64,000 bases of DNA from positions 4,353,203 through 4,417,202 of the forward strand of contig NZ_JAGINW010000001.1 in NCBI RefSeq assembly GCF_017876405.1. The letters are read 5' to 3'. The notes below the pieces were generated by a model that saw nothing but the letters and a program-made list of their open reading frames with translations, made no database searches and was not told the origin of the DNA. Made by a program: the position numbers and the translations under genes. Shown one piece after another: positions 59,695 through 64,000 of this stretch; the stretch's first letter is position 1, and each line of letters starts with the position of its first letter. The DNA comes from Kibdelosporangium banguiense. GTDB lineage: Bacteria; Actinomycetota; Actinomycetes; Mycobacteriales; Pseudonocardiaceae.

Positions 59695-61704
59695 ATGTCC
59701 TGCACCAAGCCCGGAAAAGCCCGTGGCTTCAGACTGGGGCGGCTTGGGCGCGCGTTGATCGCGCTCGCCGTCGGAGTCGTGACCATTCCGGTCGTCACCT
59801 CGGGGAACAACGCGGCCTTCGCGGCGACCCCGATCTGTGAGCCGGAAGTCAACATCTTCGGGGTTGAACAGGACGGTGACCTGTTCGTCTACAAGCACCA
59901 GGATCCTGAGAACGGGTCGTACGCGTGGGGGTCGAAGACCTACATCGGCACGGGGTGGCAGGACGGCCGGACGCTGGCTGGGCCGGACGGCGCCATGTAT
60001 CTCTTCCGTGCGGCCGACGGCGGCGAATTGCGGCGGTACAGGTACAACGGCGCCGGCTGGGATCTCTTCAACGGGGGCCAGTTCCAGTCGGTGGGTAGCG
60101 GGTGGGGGCGCTACAACACCCCCGAGCACCGCAACAAGATCACAATCGACGAGAAGGAGCGGATCTACGAGATCAGCTCGTCCGGCCAGCTGAAGATCTT
60201 CATCTGGGACAAGGCCACCAACGGCTGGCTGCCGGGGACCGGCGGGGGCAAGGTCATCGACTCCGGGTGGGGCCAGTACGACTCGATCACGGCCGCGGGC
60301 GACGGCGTGCTGTACGCGCGTAAGCCCACCGGCGAGTTCCAGCGCTTCCGCTACCACTTCGAGACCGACCGGTGGTTGCAGTACGCCAAGCCGGTCGGTT
60401 GGGGCTGGAACATTTTCAACCGGGTCTTCTCGGTCGGTGGCGATGTCCTTTATGGAACGCGCAACGTCGGTGCCGGCGAGCTGCTGTGGTACCGGTACAA
60501 CGAAGACACCGACACCTGGGAGGACAGCGGCCGCGACGTGGGCAAGCACGTCGGCGACGGCTGGTACGGCGAGTACGAGGTCGTCGGTGCTTCCGACCAC
60601 TGCAAGCTGCCGAGCTTCCCGGTGCCCTCCAGGCCGACTGTGCCAGGGCCGAACCATGAGCGCGCGCACATGCTCTACAACACCACCACCCAGCGGCTTG
60701 AGGTCTTCTTCGTCGGCAACGACGGCATTCTCCGGCGCGGCTACCAGTCCAGCGCTGGTACGGAGACGCTTGAATGGCAAGGGCTGTCGGGATTCCAGAA
60801 CTTCACCGGGCGGGCCACGGCAGCTCTGAGGCAGGACGGCAAGCTGGTCGCGTTCGGCCACAGCAGCTCCGACGCGGATGTGCGTTCGTTCACCCAGTCC
60901 GCATCCGGCTCGAGCATCTGGACCGGCCCGGAGAACGTCAAGGGTGCCTTCGCGTCCAGCCCGATTCTCCTGCGGGGTGCCGGTGACCTGCTGACGGCGT
61001 TCGCGGTGGCCGGCGACGGCCAGTTGTGGTTCGCCAGCCAGGCCACTGTGGACAGCGGCTTCATGTCGTGGCGCAAGGCAGTCGGCTCGGGCGGTGTGAG
61101 CAGCCAGTTCACGGTGTTGCGCAGCGGCAACGACTTCGAGGTCGTCTACCGGACCGCAGCCGGCGTGGTCGAGGTCAAGAAGCTCGTCAACGGCTCGCTT
61201 GGCGCGGCACGCGTGGCCGGCGGTGTGATGACCGATGGCATACCGAGTGCCGTGGTCTTCGCCGACGGCAAGGTGCAACTCGTGGCCCGCGGGACCGACA
61301 ACAAGCTGTACACCCAGAAAGAGACAGCGACCGGATTCGGCGGCTGGACGAACATCAGTGGCGGGTTCACCTTCAAGGGATCGCCGGCCGCGTTGCTGAA
61401 CGCGCACGGCATCGTCGAGGTCGTCGCCCGTGAGTCGGACAACACGGTGCGGCGCAGCGGACAGACGGCCCCTGGCTCATCGGCCTGGCGTATCTGGGAG
61501 ACGAACTTCGACCAGTCGGTCACCGACCCGACGTTCACCGCGGTCACCGGAAACGAGCAGCGGATCTTCTACATCGACGGCAACGGTAACTACTACCTGC
61601 TCCAGGCGAACGCCTACACATCGGACAGTGGTACGCGGATGACCACGAACGGCAAGCAGAGCAAGAAGACCGACAACAAGGCGGTCACCGGGCAGATCAA
61701 GTAG
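59695..61704 (+). CDS. Secreted tachylectin-like beta-propeller protein
   Basis: 669 residues. A signal peptide (KARGFRLGRLGRALIALAVG, VVTIPVVTSGNNAAFA) is followed by tachylectin-type repeats: DGDLFVYKHQDPENGSYAWG, ADGGELRRYRYNGAGWDLFN, SGQLKIFIWDKATNGWLPG and KPTGEFQRFRYHFETDRWLQ, a five-bladed sugar-binding propeller. The second half (TTTQRLEVFFVGNDGILRRG, DGKLVAFGHSSSDADVRSFT, DNKLYTQKETATGFGGWTNI) is another propeller of the PLL/fucose-lectin-like sort. The N-terminal part may bind GlcNAc-like sugars; no catalytic residues seen. Confidence 0.85.
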   Translation: MSCTKPGKARGFRLGRLGRALIALAVGVVTIPVVTSGNNAAFAATPICEPEVNIFGVEQDGDLFVYKHQDPENGSYAWGSKTYIGTGWQDGRTLAGPDGAMYLFRAADGGELRRYRYNGAGWDLFNGGQFQSVGSGWGRYNTPEHRNKITIDEKERIYEISSSGQLKIFIWDKATNGWLPGTGGGKVIDSGWGQYDSITAAGDGVLYARKPTGEFQRFRYHFETDRWLQYAKPVGWGWNIFNRVFSVGGDVLYGTRNVGAGELLWYRYNEDTDTWEDSGRDVGKHVGDGWYGEYEVVGASDHCKLPSFPVPSRPTVPGPNHERAHMLYNTTTQRLEVFFVGNDGILRRGYQSSAGTETLEWQGLSGFQNFTGRATAALRQDGKLVAFGHSSSDADVRSFTQSASGSSIWTGPENVKGAFASSPILLRGAGDLLTAFAVAGDGQLWFASQATVDSGFMSWRKAVGSGGVSSQFTVLRSGNDFEVVYRTAAGVVEVKKLVNGSLGAARVAGGVMTDGIPSAVVFADGKVQLVARGTDNKLYTQKETATGFGGWTNISGGFTFKGSPAALLNAHGIVEVVARESDNTVRRSGQTAPGSSAWRIWETNFDQSVTDPTFTAVTGNEQRIFYIDGNGNYYLLQANAYTSDSGTRMTTNGKQSKKTDNKAVTGQIK

Positions 61705-61722
61705 GCACCGGAGACACAGGCA

Positions 61723-61760
61723 CAGGGTGGCCCGCAAGCTCCGGCTTGCGGGCCACCCTG
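61723..61760. terminator. Perfect 17-bp bidirectional terminator
   Basis: CAGGGTGGCCCGCAAGC (61723-61739) is exactly inverted at 61744-61760 around the tetraloop TCCG. It separates the convergent propeller gene and the small partner gene of the S8 peptidase. Confidence 0.85.
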
Positions 61761-61779
61761 CTGTGGAGAATCCCAGGTT

Positions 61780-62007
61780 CTACGTTGAGCTGTCCGGCGG
61801 GATCGTGATGTCGCGCTGCCATTCGACGTGGGCGACACCGGGTACCGCCATCAGCGAGCCGACCGCGTCCGGGGAGATGGAGCCGGTGACTGTGCCGATG
61901 GCTTCGAGGACTTCGTCGACCTTGAGCCCTGCCTGCCGGAGATCGGTTATCAGGCGGGGCAGGTCGCTCAGGCTTTTGTCGTCGACGGAGACCATGATCC
62001 TGGGCAC
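61780..62007 (-). CDS. Small I9-like protein paired with an S8 peptidase
   Basis: 75 residues, MPRIMVSVDDKSLSDLPRLI onward, with a beta-alpha-beta-like pattern (GLKVDEVLEAIGTVTGSISP, VPGVAHVEWQRDITIP) similar to subtilisin propeptide/inhibitor I9 domains. GAGGAGG precedes the GTG. It lies 39 bp after the S8 peptidase gene on the same strand, so an inhibitor or folding partner of that peptidase is likely by context. Confidence 0.7.
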   Translation of the reverse strand: MPRIMVSVDDKSLSDLPRLITDLRQAGLKVDEVLEAIGTVTGSISPDAVGSLMAVPGVAHVEWQRDITIPPDSST

Positions 62008-62046
62008 GGCTGCCTCCTCGGGTGCGGGAGGCCCGCGGTTGCCGTT

Positions 62047-63231
62047 CTAGGGGGCTTGGACCAGGCCTGCTCCGACGTCTGTAGCTGGCAGCTTAAGGCG
62101 GTTGGCGCTCTGCACAAGCCGAGCCCACAGCTCCCATGCGCGGGAACCGTGCTGGGCGGCGATCAGCGCGGCGATCCCGGCGACGTGCGGTGTGGCCATG
62201 CTCGTGCCGCGCAGGCGCTTGTGCTGCGCGCCCGGCCAGCTCGAGTAGACGTTGTCGCCCGGGCCCACCACGTCGACCTGGCCGATGATGTCCACGGTGC
62301 CACACGAGAAGTCAGTGATCGCTTGGCGTTCGTCGATCGCGCCGACCGACATGATCGACGGGCAGTTGGCCGGGTGACCGACCGAGGCGATGTGACCTGC
62401 TGAACGCGAGCTTTCGTTGCCGGCCGCGGCGATGATCAGGGTGCCGCGATCTAGCGCGCGTTTGGCCGCCTGCTCGAAGACTGTGGAGAACGGTGTGTTC
62501 GGCTTGGTCGGCGCGCCCAGCGACATCGACACGACGGCACAGCCGTTGGAGATGGCCCACGAAATGCCCGACAGGATGCCGCCGTCCGAACCGGAGCCGC
62601 GGTTGCTGAGGACCTTGCCCGCATAGATGTCCGCGTTGAAGGCGACGCCGTAACCCGGCCCGGACGAAGGCTTACGAGGCCCGCACGCGGTGCCGATGCA
62701 GTGCGTGCCATGGCCATGGCCGTCCTGCACGTCCTCGCCTTGGATGAATGAGCTTGTGACAACGTTACGTCCGGCGAAATCCGGGTGCTGCACATCGAAT
62801 CCCGTGTCCAGCACGGCCACCCGGATACCTGTGGCGTCGATGGTGGACGCGGCCGCGCGGACAGCCTGCAGCCCCCAGGTGAACGTGTTCTCGTCCGACG
62901 TCGCGGCCGGCTCTGCCGGTGCCTCGGCGGTGATGGCGTGCACGATCCGCTCGGCTTCCACAGTCGCGATCGGCCCGGGCTCGGCGGCCGCGACCGCGAG
63001 CCGGCTGGCCTGATCCTCAGCCGCACTCACCACGGCGACGCCAAGCTCGTGCAGGATCACGCCGTCCGCGTCGTTGAGCATCGAGGCCACGGACGCGCCC
63101 GCCGAATCGGCCGTACTCGCCATCCGCAGCCCGGCCACGCGCGACATCGCCCTGGCGCCCGCGGCGACCGAGTCGTCTTCGAGCAGGACCAGAAAACGCC
63201 CGGTCAAGCCGGCGTCTTGTGGACTTGTCAT
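62047..63231 (-). CDS. S8-family (subtilisin-like) serine peptidase
   Basis: 394 residues. The triad is Asp142 (VAVLDTGFD), His174 (GHGHGTHCIG) and Ser344 (RGTSMATPHVAG); Asn272 (AAAGNES) forms the oxyanion hole. The N-terminal 115 residues look like an internal propeptide, and there is no signal peptide: the N-terminus is MTSPQDAGLTGRFLVLLEDD. It may act inside the cell or be exported in an unusual way. Confidence 0.9.
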   Translation of the reverse strand: MTSPQDAGLTGRFLVLLEDDSVAAGARAMSRVAGLRMASTADSAGASVASMLNDADGVILHELGVAVVSAAEDQASRLAVAAAEPGPIATVEAERIVHAITAEAPAEPAATSDENTFTWGLQAVRAAASTIDATGIRVAVLDTGFDVQHPDFAGRNVVTSSFIQGEDVQDGHGHGTHCIGTACGPRKPSSGPGYGVAFNADIYAGKVLSNRGSGSDGGILSGISWAISNGCAVVSMSLGAPTKPNTPFSTVFEQAAKRALDRGTLIIAAAGNESSRSAGHIASVGHPANCPSIMSVGAIDERQAITDFSCGTVDIIGQVDVVGPGDNVYSSWPGAQHKRLRGTSMATPHVAGIAALIAAQHGSRAWELWARLVQSANRLKLPATDVGAGLVQAP

Positions 63232-63422
63232 GCCGCCCCTCTTTCATGGTGCTCAGATCCCCAGATGTACTCAGGATCGGGACGATCAAGACCCGCGTAA
63301 CGGGGATCACATTGCTCCTTTCGGGCTACTTTCCGGCCCAACTGGCCGACGCTGTGATTCCTGGGCGATCAACACGCCGGTGCGCCGGGTGCTTGACCCT
63401 GTTCTGGGCCTGGCGCAGCGTT

Positions 63423-64000
63423 GTGGCTGTGCCGCCGACATCGCCACGCCGGGTCGACCTGATCAAGGTGCGGGCCGCCCTGCCACCACCCAGCCAGGAG
63501 ATGGTGGACGCGTACGAACGCCATCTGCGGTCCGAACGCGGGCTGTCACCACACACAATTCGAGCGTATGTCGGAGATATTGTCTCCCTTCTTGGTCATG
63601 TGCATGGATTTGACGTGATCGGCACGGGGGAATCGCGGCCACGGCAGGGTTGCGAACTGGATCTCGCCGCGATCCGTGCGTGGCTGGCCGCTCAACGGGC
63701 TGCCGGAACGGGCCGGACCACACTTGCGAGGCGCTCGGCGGCGGCTCGCACCTTCACGGCGTGGGCGCACCGAAGAGGTCACCTGGCGGCCGATCCCGGC
63801 GCACGGCTCGTCGCACCGCGTCCGCAACGTAAGCTTCCCGCTGTGCTGCGCCAGGATCAGGCCGACGACCTGATGCAGGCGTCACAATCCGGTGCCACCG
63901 AGCGGAATGCCGTCGCAATGCGGGATCACGCGATCCTGGAACTGCTATACGCGACCGGTATCCGGGTCTCTGAGCTTTGTGGTCTGGACATTGATGACGT
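63423..64000 (+). CDS. xerC: Tyrosine recombinase XerC, N-terminal part
   Basis: Cut by the right edge. The visible part holds the SAM-like N-terminal domain (VDAYERHLRSERGLSPHTIR, AYVGDIVSLLGHVHGFDVIG) and the start of the catalytic domain with MRDHAILELLYATGIRVSEL and CGLDIDD; the Arg in TGIRVSEL is the first catalytic residue. Start uncertain among GTG 63423, 63429 and 63468. Chromosome dimer resolution is the known role; the position after dprA is standard in actinomycetes. Confidence 0.9.
   Translation, partial: MAVPPTSPRRVDLIKVRAALPPPSQEMVDAYERHLRSERGLSPHTIRAYVGDIVSLLGHVHGFDVIGTGESRPRQGCELDLAAIRAWLAAQRAAGTGRTTLARRSAAARTFTAWAHRRGHLAADPGARLVAPRPQRKLPAVLRQDQADDLMQASQSGATERNAVAMRDHAILELLYATGIRVSELCGLDIDD

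Noticed and set aside
59407..61407. A 666-codon minus-strand frame opposite the propeller protein
   Set aside because: Shadow; the plus strand has a signal peptide and repeated propeller motifs.
1..64000. CRISPR arrays, rRNA genes or insertion-sequence transposases
   Set aside because: No regularly spaced repeats, rRNA-like sequence or transposase motifs were seen anywhere in the window.

Overview
The window is high-GC chromosomal DNA of an actinomycete, most likely of the order Pseudonocardiales (my inference from gene order, codon use and the TTGTCCACA type of DnaA box; no rRNA is present to confirm it). Two blocks of ordinary chromosome (1-15.76 kb and 57.76-64 kb) flank an inserted element of about 42.0 kb.

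Left chromosome: the nitrogen-control operon amtB-glnK-glnD, a convergent DEDDh exonuclease, ffh (SRP54), an amidohydrolase, a CPBP membrane protease and pxpA, then the translation/secretion/RNA cluster rpsP-khpA-rimM-trmD-rplS-lepB-rnhB-DUF2469, a convergent alpha/beta hydrolase, and yraN-yifB. The right chromosome resumes with the last 31 codons of yifB, then dprA, a decayed DUF6886 gene, a secreted tachylectin-like propeller protein, an S8 peptidase with a small partner, and the start of xerC.

The element (15762-57761) lies inside yifB. Joining the two yifB pieces at a shared GTCGC restores a 505-residue YifB without a frameshift, and the reconstructed attP has 8-bp inverted arms centred on a GT dinucleotide, as expected for the large serine integrase encoded at the left end. 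From left to right the element carries: the integrase; a complete type I restriction-modification operon (hsdM-hsdS-hsdR) flanked by a ~48-bp near-direct repeat; a replication/mobilisation module (excisionase-like protein, RecA/RepA-type ATPase, oriT-like palindrome, MobC-like protein, MobA-type relaxase); a lower-GC island with a Rec2/ComEC-type metallo-beta-lactamase-fold hydrolase and several small membrane proteins, which is my best candidate for an undescribed (possibly defensive) system; an XRE/TPR regulator facing a small operon that includes a serine-recombinase-like protein without its catalytic serine and ends near a secreted S1 protease; a class I lanthipeptide cluster of the FxLD type (isoaspartyl O-methyltransferase, four-Cys precursor, LanB, LanC, a second SpaB_C-like protein, a TPR-like protein); several hypothetical genes and a broken tRNA; and an actinomycete-ICE type replication/transfer operon (FtsK/TraB translocase, DUF2637 membrane protein, winged-helix Rep-like protein with two DnaA boxes).

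Together these read as an integrative conjugative or mobilisable element that transports a restriction system, a candidate defence island and a RiPP pathway, and that interrupts the competence-related gene yifB (comM) next to dprA. All functional assignments come from reading motifs and gene order; no database search was run.
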